Positions 33,592-42,440 of a stretch of DNA of 53,701 nucleotides are shown here, one piece after another (within the stretch, counting starts at the first letter, position 1; every line of letters begins with the position of its first letter). A program made the position numbers and the translations under genes. The notes beneath the pieces were generated by a model. The model had not been told where the DNA came from and did not search any database. It saw only the letters and a program-made list of their open reading frames with translations. Source of the DNA: SVTX01 sp045602385 (lineage in GTDB: Bacteria; Bacillota; Clostridia; Oscillospirales; CAG-272). Where the stretch lies: NCBI GenBank assembly GCA_045602385.1, contig JAZSBL010000054.1, positions 1-53,701 of the forward strand. The letters are read 5' to 3'.

Positions 33592-36500
33592 TTGCTTAAG
33601 CTGAATAACATAACAAAGCAATACGTATCAGGCAGTTCCACCGTTGACGCTCTTCGCGGGGTCAGCATTGAGTTCCGCAAAAGCGAGTTCGTATCTATTC
33701 TCGGTCAGTCCGGATGCGGAAAGACCACGCTCCTTAACATCGTAGGCGGTCTTGACCGATACACCGACGGAGATCTTATTATCAACGGCAAGTCTACCAA
33801 GACATTTAAGGACTCCGACTGGGACTCATACAGAAACCACTCTATCGGCTTTGTTTTCCAGAGCTACAACCTTATTCCCCACCAGACAGTTCTTTCAAAC
33901 GTTGAGCTTGCGCTTACGCTTTCCGGTGTTTCTAAGACAGAACGCAGAAAAAGAGCCATCGAGGCGCTCCAAAAAGTCGGACTTGGAGATCAGATACACA
34001 AAAAGCCCAACCAGATGTCGGGCGGTCAGATGCAGAGAGTCGCGATCGCGCGCGCTCTTGTAAACGATCCCGAGATACTTCTTGCCGACGAGCCTACCGG
34101 TGCGCTTGATACCGCTACAAGCGTTCAGATCATGGAGATACTCAAGGAGATATCCAAGGAGCGTCTTATTATCATGGTAACTCACAACCCCGAGCTGGCT
34201 GATACTTATTCTACACGTATAGTCAAGCTTCTCGACGGTCTTGTTATTGACGACTCCAACCCCTACACCTCTGCCACAGAGGTCGCAAGCGAGGAAGGCG
34301 CCGCTGTGGCGGTTGAGCCTGTTGAGGAAAAGACAGAAAAGAAGGTAAAGAAAGCTAAGAAAGCTGTAAAGAAAAAGGCAAAGAAGGATGCGAAAAACCA
34401 GAAAACCTCTATGTCCTTCTTCACCGCTCTTTCCCTCTCCTTCAATAACCTGCGTACAAAAAAGGGCCGCACGATAATGACCAGCTTCGCGGGAAGCATC
34501 GGTATCATCGGTATCGCGCTCATTCTCGCGCTCTCTACAGGTATTAACGCCTTTATCGCCCAGGTGCAGGAGGATACTCTCTCCACCTACCCGCTTACTA
34601 TTCAGAAGCAGACGCAGGATATGTCCGCGATGCTCTCCGCAATGACGAACGTTTCAGACACAGAGGATTACAGAGATTCCGGCAAGATCTACGTTGACGA
34701 CTCGCTTGGAACTATGATGGGCGCAATGAGCTCCACCGTTGAGAATAATCTTGAGGCGTTCAAGGTATATATTGAGGAAAACTACGGAAGCATTGAGAAC
34801 TACGTAAGCGACATTCAGTACACCTACGACTACAACCTTCAGGTCTTCAATATGGTGGACGGAGAAGCAAGAAAGGTTGGAATGGAGACCCTGTTTGAAA
34901 ACATGGGTAGCGCATTCTCCGGCATGAGCGAGCTTATGGAAATGGGCTCCAGCATGGGAAGTCTTGGAATGAACGTATTCTCCGAGATGATAGACAACCA
35001 GACCATTCTTGACCAGCAGTATGACGTCATTGCAGGCGACTGGCCCAAGGAATACAACGAGGTAGTTCTTGTTGTTAACTCCAATAACCAGATAAGCAAG
35101 ATGACACTCTACATGCTCGGTGTTCTTGATCCCGAGGATATCGAGGACGAGATGGCGGCTCTTATGAGCGGTAATTACACGCCCACCGAGATGCAGCCCT
35201 ACACGTACGATGATCTTATGGGTCTTGAGTTTAAGCTTCTTAACACAGAGGATTTCTACGAGAAGACCGACAAGACATACACTGTTGGCGACAAGGTATA
35301 CAACGTTTGGAGCGATCTTCGCATAAAGCCCGGATTTGACCAGCAGGCTTATATTGCTGAAAAGGGCGTTAACATTAAGATAGCGGGTATCATTCGCCCC
35401 AAGGACGGTGCAGCTTCCACCTCTATCTCAGGCGCGATCGGATATACTAAGGAGCTTACAAATTACATTCTTGACCAAAACACAAAGAGCGACGTCATAA
35501 ATCAGCAGAAGGAAACTCCCACTGTTAACGTTCTTACAGGTCTCGGATTTGAGCGTACACACTACACGCCCGAGACGATCGATCAGCTTGTCGACAAGAT
35601 CGACAGCGCGACGATGGAGATGTTCTACGCCTATATGACCGAGCAGATACTCTCGAACCCCGAATTCTCAGGAAGAATAAACGTTAAGGACGCAGAGTCC
35701 TTTATCGGCGTATACATGCTGCTCCCCGAGGAAAAGCAGGCAGAGGCTCTTGGACGTATTCTTGAGCTCGCGCGCGCGAACGAGGCTAATCAGGCAAGCA
35801 TTTCCGCCCTTTTCCAATTCGTTTCCGGAATGACAAACGGAATCACGGTTGACGAAAATAATCTTACAAGACTTCTTCCCGTTCTCGATTTTCAGTCGGT
35901 ATACTTTACCATCAACGGTCTCTCCGGTCTTACCGACATGGTCGGCGCAGAGGGCATGGCTGAGATCTACGCAAACATCAACCAGAACATCCTGCCCACC
36001 ATTCCCATGCTCGGAATGTTTGGCGTGACCGAGGTAAATGACGACATAAGCTTCGGAACGGCTATGCTTTTCCTTTCCGCCGAGCAAAAAACGGCAATTT
36101 ATTCCGACCTTGTTGACAAGGCGGTTGCTGCCGATGCGACGGGTGTGGATACACTTTGTCAGATCCTTGCATTTACTTCCGGCGCGGAGCAATTTACTGC
36201 CGATGATCTTAAGGCATACCTTGTTGCTTCCTCCACCGCCGACTTCTCAAATCCCCAGAACATTATGTCTGAAATTCAGGCCGCAATGACCAGGACAGTT
36301 TTGCCTATCGGCGGTGTGTCCGGTCTTATCGAGCTTGCAGGCGATGAGCAGATGCAGGGCGTTTACACTCAGATGACCGAAGACATCATGAAGATGACGG
36401 TCAACAAGGAGATATTCGTTACTATACTTTCAACAATGACAAAGGATGACCCCGCGTTTATTCAGCTTGAGGAGACCCTCTACGGCATGGCTCCCCAGAT

Positions 36501-37119
36501 CGACGCGACATACGAGAGCGTGCTTGAAACTCTTGACGATGCCGAGAAGGCTAAGCCCGCTTCCATCAACTTCTTCGCAAAGGACTTTGAGTCCAAAGAG
36601 TCGATCGAGGCATTTATCGCCGAGTATAACGATCAGGCAAGCGATGCGGATAAGCTTGAATATTCCGACGTTGTCGGTGCGCTTATGTCCTCGGTTACGA
36701 TCATTGTAAACGCTATTTCCTACGTTCTTATCGCATTCGTTGCAATCTCCCTTGTCGTTTCCTCTATAATGATAGGAATCATTACTAACATTTCCGTTCT
36801 TGAGAGAACAAAGGAGATCGGTATTCTCCGCGCGATCGGCGCATCCAAAAAGGACGTTTCCCGCGTATTCAATGCCGAGACACTTATTATCGGACTTGCG
36901 GCAGGCGCTATCGGTATAATTTCTACCCTTGTCCTCTGCATCCCGATCACCGCGATAGTTCAGTACTTCACGGGACTTGACAATATCAGAGCTATCCTTC
37001 CCTGGCAGGGCGCGGTCATACTCGTCGTCATCAGTATGATACTCACTCTTATCGCAGGTATAATCCCCGCAAGAAGCGCGGCGAAGAAGGACCCCGTTAT
37101 AGCACTCAGAACCGAATAA
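33592..37119 (+). CDS. fused ABC ATPase / FtsX-MacB-like permease with giant extracytoplasmic domain
   Basis: 1175 residues from TTG 33592, which has GGAGG at ideal 8-base spacing; an in-frame ATG at 33577 overlaps that RBS. Residues 1-225 are a MacB/LolD-type ATPase (GQSGCGKTT, MSGGQMQRVAIARAL, LLADEPTGALD, VTHNPELAD). A very Lys-rich linker (about 240-285) leads to TM1 (about 295-318); about 710 residues lie outside; three TM helices (about 1036-1170) close the protein with the FtsX motif RTKEIGILRAIGASKKDV. Such mechanotransmission transporters handle peptides, lipoproteins or antibiotics rather than moving substrate through a pore. The external domain carries an internal repeat (separate entry). 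It stands alone between its promoter and a terminator. Confidence 0.88.
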   Translation: MLKLNNITKQYVSGSSTVDALRGVSIEFRKSEFVSILGQSGCGKTTLLNIVGGLDRYTDGDLIINGKSTKTFKDSDWDSYRNHSIGFVFQSYNLIPHQTVLSNVELALTLSGVSKTERRKRAIEALQKVGLGDQIHKKPNQMSGGQMQRVAIARALVNDPEILLADEPTGALDTATSVQIMEILKEISKERLIIMVTHNPELADTYSTRIVKLLDGLVIDDSNPYTSATEVASEEGAAVAVEPVEEKTEKKVKKAKKAVKKKAKKDAKNQKTSMSFFTALSLSFNNLRTKKGRTIMTSFAGSIGIIGIALILALSTGINAFIAQVQEDTLSTYPLTIQKQTQDMSAMLSAMTNVSDTEDYRDSGKIYVDDSLGTMMGAMSSTVENNLEAFKVYIEENYGSIENYVSDIQYTYDYNLQVFNMVDGEARKVGMETLFENMGSAFSGMSELMEMGSSMGSLGMNVFSEMIDNQTILDQQYDVIAGDWPKEYNEVVLVVNSNNQISKMTLYMLGVLDPEDIEDEMAALMSGNYTPTEMQPYTYDDLMGLEFKLLNTEDFYEKTDKTYTVGDKVYNVWSDLRIKPGFDQQAYIAEKGVNIKIAGIIRPKDGAASTSISGAIGYTKELTNYILDQNTKSDVINQQKETPTVNVLTGLGFERTHYTPETIDQLVDKIDSATMEMFYAYMTEQILSNPEFSGRINVKDAESFIGVYMLLPEEKQAEALGRILELARANEANQASISALFQFVSGMTNGITVDENNLTRLLPVLDFQSVYFTINGLSGLTDMVGAEGMAEIYANINQNILPTIPMLGMFGVTEVNDDISFGTAMLFLSAEQKTAIYSDLVDKAVAADATGVDTLCQILAFTSGAEQFTADDLKAYLVASSTADFSNPQNIMSEIQAAMTRTVLPIGGVSGLIELAGDEQMQGVYTQMTEDIMKMTVNKEIFVTILSTMTKDDPAFIQLEETLYGMAPQIDATYESVLETLDDAEKAKPASINFFAKDFESKESIEAFIAEYNDQASDADKLEYSDVVGALMSSVTIIVNAISYVLIAFVAISLVVSSIMIGIITNISVLERTKEIGILRAIGASKKDVSRVFNAETLIIGLAAGAIGIISTLVLCIPITAIVQYFTGLDNIRAILPWQGAVILVVISMILTLIAGIIPARSAAKKDPVIALRTE
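35600..36440 (+). repeat. internal protein repeat in the ABC/FtsX extracytoplasmic domain
   Basis: Two and a half copies of a helical unit. Aligned elements are FYAYMTEQIL / IYANINQNIL / VYTQMTEDIM (Tyr codons at 35626, 35968 and 36364, 114 and 132 codons apart), SFIGVYMLLPEEKQAEA / SFGTAMLFLSAEQKTAI, FQFVSGMTN / LAFTSGAEQ, and NGLSGLTDMVGAEGM / GGVSGLIELAGDEQM. The copies are diverged, so duplication is old. Confidence 0.65.
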
Positions 37120-37128
37120 AAATTTCAA

Positions 37129-37160
37129 GGTCGGCAGGAATCTCCTGCCGACCCTTTTTA
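37129..37160. terminator. terminator between the ABC/FtsX gene and rubredoxin
   Basis: 11-bp perfect stem GGTCGGCAGGA / TCCTGCCGACC with a 3-nt loop and CTTTTTATT on the plus side. The T run overlaps the stop codon of the convergent rubredoxin gene. Confidence 0.9.
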
Positions 37161-37325
37161 TTCATCTTCTTCGATTGGCTCAAACTCATCCTTTGCTGCC
37201 CCGCAAAGCGGGCAGACCCAATTATCCGGCAAATCCTCAAAATCGGTGCGCGATAATATGCCGTTCTCCTCGTCGCCTTGGCGCGGGTCGTATTCGTATG
37301 AGCAAATGGGACATATATATTTCAT
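37158..37325 (-). CDS. rubredoxin
   Basis: A 55-residue protein starting MKYICPICSYEYDP and ending FEPIEEDE. The two iron-binding pairs are C5-x2-C8 and C38-x2-C41 (VCPLCGAAKDEF), and the family's aromatic residues (Y11, W36) are in place. Rubredoxins are one-iron electron carriers used by anaerobes, for instance to feed oxygen- or peroxide-scavenging enzymes. RBS AAGGAG, 8 bases before the ATG. No partner reductase is adjacent, so the electron acceptor is unknown. Confidence 0.95.
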   Translation of the reverse strand: MKYICPICSYEYDPRQGDEENGILSRTDFEDLPDNWVCPLCGAAKDEFEPIEEDE

Positions 37326-37455
37326 ATCCGTCATCTCCTTGATTTTTTATCATACTATGCCGCGCGGGGCAACATATTGACACTTTCGGGGCAGAATAAA
37401 TAAAAATTATTTATCATAGTATAAAACAAAATACTACAAAGGATAATTTGGAAAA

Positions 37456-39051
37456 ATGCCCTCTCGAACAAGAAGATTTTTTCTTAATGCAATCACGCTG
37501 ACGCTGGCTGCGCTTATAATGCGCGCAGTAAGTGTTATCTTTAACGTTTACATATCGAATAAGGCGGGAAGCGAGGCAATGGGCCTCTTTTCCCTGCTTG
37601 GCAGCATATACGGATTTTCCATGACGGTTGCGGTGGCGGGAATAAATCTTGGTGTGACAAGACTTGTATCAGACGCGCTTGCCAAAAACGATCCCAAGGG
37701 CGCGAAAAAAGGCGCGTCTATCGCGTTGGCGGTATGCACTCTCACCGGTACGCTTGCCGGAATACTTCTCTTTTCGCTGTCGGGATACCTTGGCGGAGTG
37801 GTCCTCGGTGACGTAAGGGCGATCCGCCCTCTTAAGCTGCTTGCATTTACCCTGACTCCGATCGCGATATGCTCCTGTCTGTCAGGATATTTTACAGCCG
37901 TGCGCCGTGTGAAGATAAATGCCGCCTTTGGCATTGTTGCGCAATTTGTAAAGATCGGCGCGACCGTCCTGCTTCTCTCCTTTTTTGTCGATCTTGGAAC
38001 CGAGCAGGCATGCTTATGCCTTGTGGCGGGTGGCGCGATTGCCGAATTTTTCTCGCTTGGCGTGACCTTTATTCTTTATCTCGTTGACAAAAGAAAGCTC
38101 ACACGCACCTCTGCTTCTCCCGATGATACAAGCAAGGGGCTTACACGCAAGCTTCTATCTATCACTCTGCCTGTGACCTTCAGCGCGTGTATACGCTCCG
38201 CGCTTTCTATGTTTCAGCACATTCTCATCCCCAAGGGGATATTTAAAAGCGGAAAAAGCTGGGGAGAGGCACTTTCATCCTACGGTGCTCTGCACGGTAT
38301 GGCTCTTCCTCTGCTCCTTTTCCCCTCTGCATTTATCTCCGCATTTGCCGGACTTTTAATTCCCGAGATAAGCGAATGCTGCGCTCAATCCGATTCTGCC
38401 CGACTTGAACGTACAGCCTACCGCACGCTTAGCCTTTCGCTATTTTTTTCTATTGGCGTTTCCGGTATTATGCTCTTTTTTTCAAACGAGCTTGGTGTGG
38501 CGATATACAATAATGAGGAGACGGCACTTTATATCAAGATTTTAGCTCCCCTTATTCCCGTAATGTATATAGACAGCGCGGTAGACGCCATTCTAAAGGG
38601 CTCCGGACATCAGGTCTACTCTATGAACATAAACATAATAGACACTCTTACCGCTTGCATCTTCGCCCTTACCCTTATACCGAGGATAGGTATATGGGGG
38701 TACGTTATCTCTATATACGCCACCGAGATAATGAACACCTCGCTTAGTCTTATAAAAATGATGTCGGTAACTCAGATGCGCCCTCGTCCCCTTATGCAGG
38801 TCGGGCTACCCGTCCTTTGCATTATAGGCGCGACAAATATATCGCGCCTGCTCTTTGGATTATTCCCCAATGTGTTCTCTCCCAACATTAGCCTTATAGT
38901 TGGGATCGTATTATCGGTTTTTTTATATATACTTCTTCTATCCCTGACAAAAGCCGTGACACGTGAGGAAAAGGAATTCCTTGCCGCCGCCCTTCTCTCC
39001 GAGGGAAAATATAACGAAAAATACAGGCGCGATCTTCCCGCGATAAGATAA
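37456..39051 (+). CDS. SpoVB/MurJ-type MVF-family lipid flippase
   Basis: 531 residues with about 14 membrane helices. The opening (FLNAITLTLAALIMRAVSVIFNVYISNKAGSEAMGLFSL) and the repeated 'GINLGVTRLVSDAL' and 'GALHGMALPLLLFPSAFI' segments match the SpoVB/YtgP branch of MVF flippases, which export lipid-linked cell wall or spore-cortex precursors. Whether it is the sporulation paralogue cannot be told from sequence. Single gene followed by a strong terminator. RBS is a weak AAAGGATAATTTGGA purine tract. Confidence 0.88.
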   Translation: MPSRTRRFFLNAITLTLAALIMRAVSVIFNVYISNKAGSEAMGLFSLLGSIYGFSMTVAVAGINLGVTRLVSDALAKNDPKGAKKGASIALAVCTLTGTLAGILLFSLSGYLGGVVLGDVRAIRPLKLLAFTLTPIAICSCLSGYFTAVRRVKINAAFGIVAQFVKIGATVLLLSFFVDLGTEQACLCLVAGGAIAEFFSLGVTFILYLVDKRKLTRTSASPDDTSKGLTRKLLSITLPVTFSACIRSALSMFQHILIPKGIFKSGKSWGEALSSYGALHGMALPLLLFPSAFISAFAGLLIPEISECCAQSDSARLERTAYRTLSLSLFFSIGVSGIMLFFSNELGVAIYNNEETALYIKILAPLIPVMYIDSAVDAILKGSGHQVYSMNINIIDTLTACIFALTLIPRIGIWGYVISIYATEIMNTSLSLIKMMSVTQMRPRPLMQVGLPVLCIIGATNISRLLFGLFPNVFSPNISLIVGIVLSVFLYILLLSLTKAVTREEKEFLAAALLSEGKYNEKYRRDLPAIR

Positions 39052-39052
39052 A

Positions 39053-39085
39053 AAAACGCCCCGCCACTCGGCGGGGTGTTCTTTT
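39053..39085 (+). terminator. terminator of the flippase gene
   Basis: CGCCCCGCC / GGCGGGGTG stem, 4-nt loop, then TTCTTTT. Confidence 0.9.
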
Positions 39086-39152
39086 AACTATAAATATCGA
39101 ATAAACCGAAGTCAAAAGCGCAAACTCGTTTTATGTCCTATATTATACAGTC

Positions 39153-39473
39153 TTACTGAGCAGAGCGTCTTGCTTCGAAGCACTTGCTGCAGTAAACGGG
39201 TCTGTCGCTGCTGGGTTGGAAAGTGAGCTTAGCCTCGCCGCCACACTCAGAGCAAACGGCGATAAAGTACTGACGCTCGCCTCTCTCAGCATTCTTTCTC
39301 TTGTCGCGGCATGCCTTGCAGCACTTAGGCTGATTCTTGAAGCCCTTTTCAGCATAGAACTGCTGCTCGCCCGCTGTGAAGACGAATTCCTCGCCGCAAT
39401 CTCTGCATGTGAGGGTTATGTCCTCGTAAACGACTTCTTCAGCATTTTCTACTTTTACTTCGTTTTCACACAT
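39153..39473 (-). CDS. small protein with two zinc ribbons (CxxC-x17-CxxC)
   Basis: 106 residues. The first ribbon is LTCRDCGEEFVFTAGEQQFY...CCKAC (C23, C26, then CKAC near 52-55), the second VCSECG...YCSKC with exactly 17 residues between the pairs, the CxxC-x17-CxxC domain found in Clostridia and several other phyla. The N-terminal stretch is acidic. Expected to bind nucleic acid or rRNA, but no function is established. RBS GAGG is nine bases before the ATG; it follows the sigma factor gene by 102 bp and may be read through from it. Confidence 0.82.
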   Translation of the reverse strand: MCENEVKVENAEEVVYEDITLTCRDCGEEFVFTAGEQQFYAEKGFKNQPKCCKACRDKRKNAERGERQYFIAVCSECGGEAKLTFQPSSDRPVYCSKCFEARRSAQ

Positions 39474-39551
39474 GTTTTCATTTCCTCGCTTATTAAAAAT
39501 CAGTAAGGGTATTCGCGTGCGCGCCCGCTTTTATCAGCGCGTATATAAAAG

Positions 39552-39570
39552 CTCCCATGGGAGATTTTAA
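39552..39570 (-). terminator. weak terminator of the sigma factor gene
   Basis: Palindrome CTCCCATGGGAG (39552-39563) followed on the minus strand by CTTTTATATA. The tiny loop makes it a weak candidate. Confidence 0.35.
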
Positions 39571-39575
39571 CTTAT

Positions 39576-40157
39576 TCATTTTTGCCCGTCAAGAGCAATC
39601 TTCAGCTTTTTTCTTATTCGGTAAATAGCATTGGAAACGGATTTTCTTTCAATCCCGATCTTTTGCGCGATCTGCGAGACAGTTGCGCCAGAAACGTACA
39701 TCCACCAGACCTTGTTTTCAAGTCTTGACAGCTGCTTATTTATTTCTCGCACAAGCATTGCCGTTTGCTCACGCTCAACGACCGAGGCGAATACGTCACC
39801 CCCGTCAACCGACACGGGAGCAGTTCCGTCATCAAGGGATATTGCCCGCAATCTGTTATGTCGGTTATAGGCGCGAATGAAGGATACAAGGCCATTTTCA
39901 ATGCATATCTTCGCGTAAAGCCCGAACTCAATGCCCTCCGCTTCGCAATGATAGCTGCAAACAGAGTTACAGAAATGGACAAGTGCTTCCTGATATACGT
40001 CCTCTCCGTCCTGCTGTGTCATCGTATCCAAGGTGAATTTTTTTGACGACGCTTCGATAAGGGGACGGTAGATATCCTTAAGCGCAATAAACGCGCCGTC
40101 CTCTCCGCCCTGCGCCCGAAGGATCAATTCCCTAACCTTTTCTTTCACTTTGTCCAC
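39576..40157 (-). CDS. sigma-70 family RNA polymerase sigma factor (SigH-like)
   Basis: 193 residues with region 2 (EDVYQEALVHFCNSV...FGLYAKICIENGLVSFIRAYNRHNRL) and region 4 (LSRLENKVWWMYVSGATVSQIAQKIGIERKSVSNAIYRIRKKL), separated by an acidic linker. The region-4 motif KSVSNAIYRIRKKL mirrors SigH/Spo0H (KSVDNALQRIKRKI), pointing to a stationary-phase or sporulation sigma factor rather than a cell-envelope ECF type. No anti-sigma gene is adjacent. A near-consensus sigma-A promoter drives it. Confidence 0.85.
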   Translation of the reverse strand: MDKVKEKVRELILRAQGGEDGAFIALKDIYRPLIEASSKKFTLDTMTQQDGEDVYQEALVHFCNSVCSYHCEAEGIEFGLYAKICIENGLVSFIRAYNRHNRLRAISLDDGTAPVSVDGGDVFASVVEREQTAMLVREINKQLSRLENKVWWMYVSGATVSQIAQKIGIERKSVSNAIYRIRKKLKIALDGQK

Positions 40158-40203
40158 GACCTCTGCTTACTTATAAACCTAAAAAAAGCACCATATATAA
40201 ATA

Positions 40204-40232
40204 ATTATATCAAAAAAAACTTTCTCGGTCAA
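40204..40232 (-). promoter_or_regulatory. promoter of the SigH-like gene
   Basis: Minus strand TTGACC (40232-40227), 17 bp, TATAAT (40209-40204). Confidence 0.78.
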
Positions 40233-40478
40233 CATTATTTTTTTGGCAACCATTTGTAAAAAACGACAAACCGCGCCTTTTTGGTGTGTGTTTTGCACAA
40301 AACTATACTATGTTTTTTGACAAAAAAAGCATTTCGCGCGGTTGATTTGTTCATTTCATCCAAAAGAATAGGAAGAACTTTGTTAAAAATTATTCCCGTT
40401 TTTTGACGGATAAAACGACATTCCGCACAAAATGCTTAGTATTTTTGTGAAAAATCACAAAAGGGGAAAATGCGTTTT
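40233..40478. other. AT-rich intergenic stretch, no gene recognised
   Basis: Between the sigma factor promoter and the end of the DUF4364 gene. It holds an 8-bp inverted repeat AACCGCGC/GCGCGGTT about 70 bp apart, a plus-strand TTGGTG-N17-TATACT pair (-10 near 40309) with no gene after it, and an A/T-only hairpin TTTTGTG/CACAAAA near 40443-40461. No convincing ORF or RNA. Confidence 0.4.
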
Positions 40479-41030
40479 TTAATTGAATATGAAGTTGATA
40501 TTTCCCGACATGAGCGCCATCACGCCCTTATATACTCTCTCCGGGTGGTCGCGGAAATTTTCTTCCATTCTCTGCGCGCGATTCAGGGTATCCACCGTCA
40601 CGCTGTTCTGCATGATAATCTTGTCCTTCTCCTTTATTATACAGATAACGTCATATCTGCCGTCCTCTGTCTTTTCAATGCGCGCCGAGACCTTTATATT
40701 CCTCTTTTTAAAATCAAGGTAACGCATTGCGCACTCAAGGCTCTTGTCAAGTAGCGAGGTGAGTATCTCACTGCGGAACTCGGTGGCAACCACTCTGCCC
40801 TTGTCGGTGACAACATACATCGAGTCACCCGCATCATTCTTTCCGCAGTCCTCGATAAGATCCGCGTCAAGCATCTCGTGAAACGACTCCGCAAAATCAA
40901 GGTACATTACGTAATCGTTTTGCATCACGATGTCGTTGATGGTTACATAATCAAGCGGATAATTTATATTTTGCATAAGGTAAAGAACAAAAATCTTTAC
41001 GTTCCTTTTACTTCCTACAAGCGAAGCCAT
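40479..41030 (-). CDS. DUF4364 family winged-helix protein
   Basis: 183 residues from ATG 41030 (RBS GGAGGG six bases upstream; an open upstream extension of 19 codons is ignored). The N-terminus is a PadR/MarR-like winged helix (VGSKRNVKIFVLYLMQNINYPLDYVTINDIVMQNDYV...GRVVATEF), and the second half is the DUF4364 beta-rich region. DUF4364 proteins are conserved single-copy in Clostridia and are probably transcription regulators; targets unknown. It diverges from hom. Confidence 0.82.
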   Translation of the reverse strand: MASLVGSKRNVKIFVLYLMQNINYPLDYVTINDIVMQNDYVMYLDFAESFHEMLDADLIEDCGKNDAGDSMYVVTDKGRVVATEFRSEILTSLLDKSLECAMRYLDFKKRNIKVSARIEKTEDGRYDVICIIKEKDKIIMQNSVTVDTLNRAQRMEENFRDHPERVYKGVMALMSGNINFIFN

Positions 41031-41077
41031 TATTGCCCTCCAGATACTACTTTGACGACAGCGCGCCACTAAACTAT

Positions 41078-41106
41078 ATTTTATCATAAAATCTGTTTTT
41101 TTTCAA
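41078..41106 (-). promoter_or_regulatory. DUF4364 promoter
   Basis: Minus strand TTGAAA (41106-41101), 17 bp, TAAAAT (41083-41078). Confidence 0.75.
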
Positions 41107-41115
41107 GAGAATCTG

Positions 41116-41144
41116 TTGATTTTTTTGAAAAAATGTGTTATGAT
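41116..41144 (+). promoter_or_regulatory. hom promoter
   Basis: TTGATT (41116-41121), 17 bp, TATGAT (41139-41144), leader about 28 nt. Its -35 is 10 bp from that of the divergent DUF4364 promoter. Confidence 0.7.
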
Positions 41145-41178
41145 AGAATAAATCTTTTTTAATGCGAAAGGACAAAAA

Positions 41179-42396
41179 ATGGCAACCGTAGCAATACTCG
41201 GCTTCGGCGTAGTCGGAAGCGGCGTCGCAGAGGTCTTAACACAAAATAAAGCTATAATTGAAAACAAGTTGGGCCAGGAGGTTAAGATCAAGTATATCCT
41301 TGATCTCCGCGAGTTCCCCGACAGCCCGTTTGGCGGACTTGTTGTTCACGACTTCAATATTATTCTCAACGACCCTGAGGTAACTATCGTGGCGGAGATG
41401 ATGGGTGGCTCCCACCCCGCGTACGACTTCTCCAAGGCGGCTTTGCTTGCCGGCAAGAGCGTTGTAACCTCAAACAAGGAGGTCGTGGCGAACTTTGGCG
41501 CTGAGCTTATCTCTATCGCCAAGGATATGGGCGTGGCTTATCTCTTTGAGGCGAGCGTAGGCGGCGGTATCCCGATCATCAGACCTATCTGCAACGATCT
41601 CTCCTCTAACAATATCCGCGAGATCAGCGGTATTCTTAACGGAACTACAAACTATATTCTCACCAAGATGACCAAGGAGGGCGTTGACTTTGCGACGGTC
41701 CTCAAGGACGCGCAGGACAAGGGCTACGCCGAGAGAAATCCCGCCGCTGACGTTGAAGGTCTTGACGCGGCGCGCAAGATAGTTATTCTCGCGGCTCTTG
41801 CTTTCGGCAAGGCGATCTCCCCGAACGATATTCACGTTGAGGGCATTACAAATATCACCACCGAGGACGTTGAGCTTGCGGCGCGTCTTGGCTACTCCGT
41901 AAAGCTTATCGGTCACTCCGCTCTTGTGGGCGGCAAGATCCTTGCGATGGTTTCCCCCAGACTTATTCCCGCATCCAATCCCCTTTCGGGTATAAACGAC
42001 GTATTCAACGGAATCCTTCTTGAGGGTGACATGGTCGGAAACGTAATGTTCTACGGCCCCGGAGCCGGCAAGCTCCCCACCGCAAGCGCGGTATGCGCGG
42101 ATATTGTGGACATTATCGCCCACAGAAACGATGCTATCAAGCTACCTGAATTCGCAACTGCGGCAGCTGACGACGTGGCTGACTTCAACGGGTACACCTG
42201 CAAGCGATTCTTCACCTTTGACAAGTGCGCCGAGTGCGCTCTTACCGAGGAAAAGGCGGAAAAGTGCTTTGGTAAGATAGAGGCACTCCTGGTAGAGGGC
42301 TCTCGCGCGGCTGTCATTACCGCCCCGATGAGCGAAAAGGCGGCGGCAGAGATCGCGGCAAAGCTAAACGCTTGTCACTCATACAGACTTCTTTAA
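41179..42396 (+). CDS. hom: homoserine dehydrogenase
   Basis: 405 residues. NAD(P)-binding GFGVVGSG (8-15), the catalytic core NPAADVEGLDAARKI and the substrate segment GILNGTTNYIL are all present, with an ACT-like C-terminal regulatory region of reduced length. It reduces aspartate semialdehyde to homoserine, the branch point to threonine and methionine. RBS AAAGGA. The methionine genes metF and metH lie 4 kb downstream in another transcript. Confidence 0.95.
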   Translation: MATVAILGFGVVGSGVAEVLTQNKAIIENKLGQEVKIKYILDLREFPDSPFGGLVVHDFNIILNDPEVTIVAEMMGGSHPAYDFSKAALLAGKSVVTSNKEVVANFGAELISIAKDMGVAYLFEASVGGGIPIIRPICNDLSSNNIREISGILNGTTNYILTKMTKEGVDFATVLKDAQDKGYAERNPAADVEGLDAARKIVILAALAFGKAISPNDIHVEGITNITTEDVELAARLGYSVKLIGHSALVGGKILAMVSPRLIPASNPLSGINDVFNGILLEGDMVGNVMFYGPGAGKLPTASAVCADIVDIIAHRNDAIKLPEFATAAADDVADFNGYTCKRFFTFDKCAECALTEEKAEKCFGKIEALLVEGSRAAVITAPMSEKAAAEIAAKLNACHSYRLL

Positions 42397-42402
42397 TAAA
42401 TC

Positions 42403-42433
42403 AAAAGGCTTTGACGTGTGTCAAAGCCTTTTC
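42403..42433. terminator. bidirectional terminator, hom / rarA
   Basis: AAAAGGCTTTGAC / GTCAAAGCCTTTT, 13-bp stem with GTGT loop, between convergent genes. Confidence 0.93.
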
Positions 42434-42440
42434 TATGTAA

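Noticed and set aside
40280..40470. Possible small RNA from a TTGGTG-N17-TATACT promoter
   Set aside because: The -35 is poor, there is no clear GC-rich terminator or conserved structure to support it.
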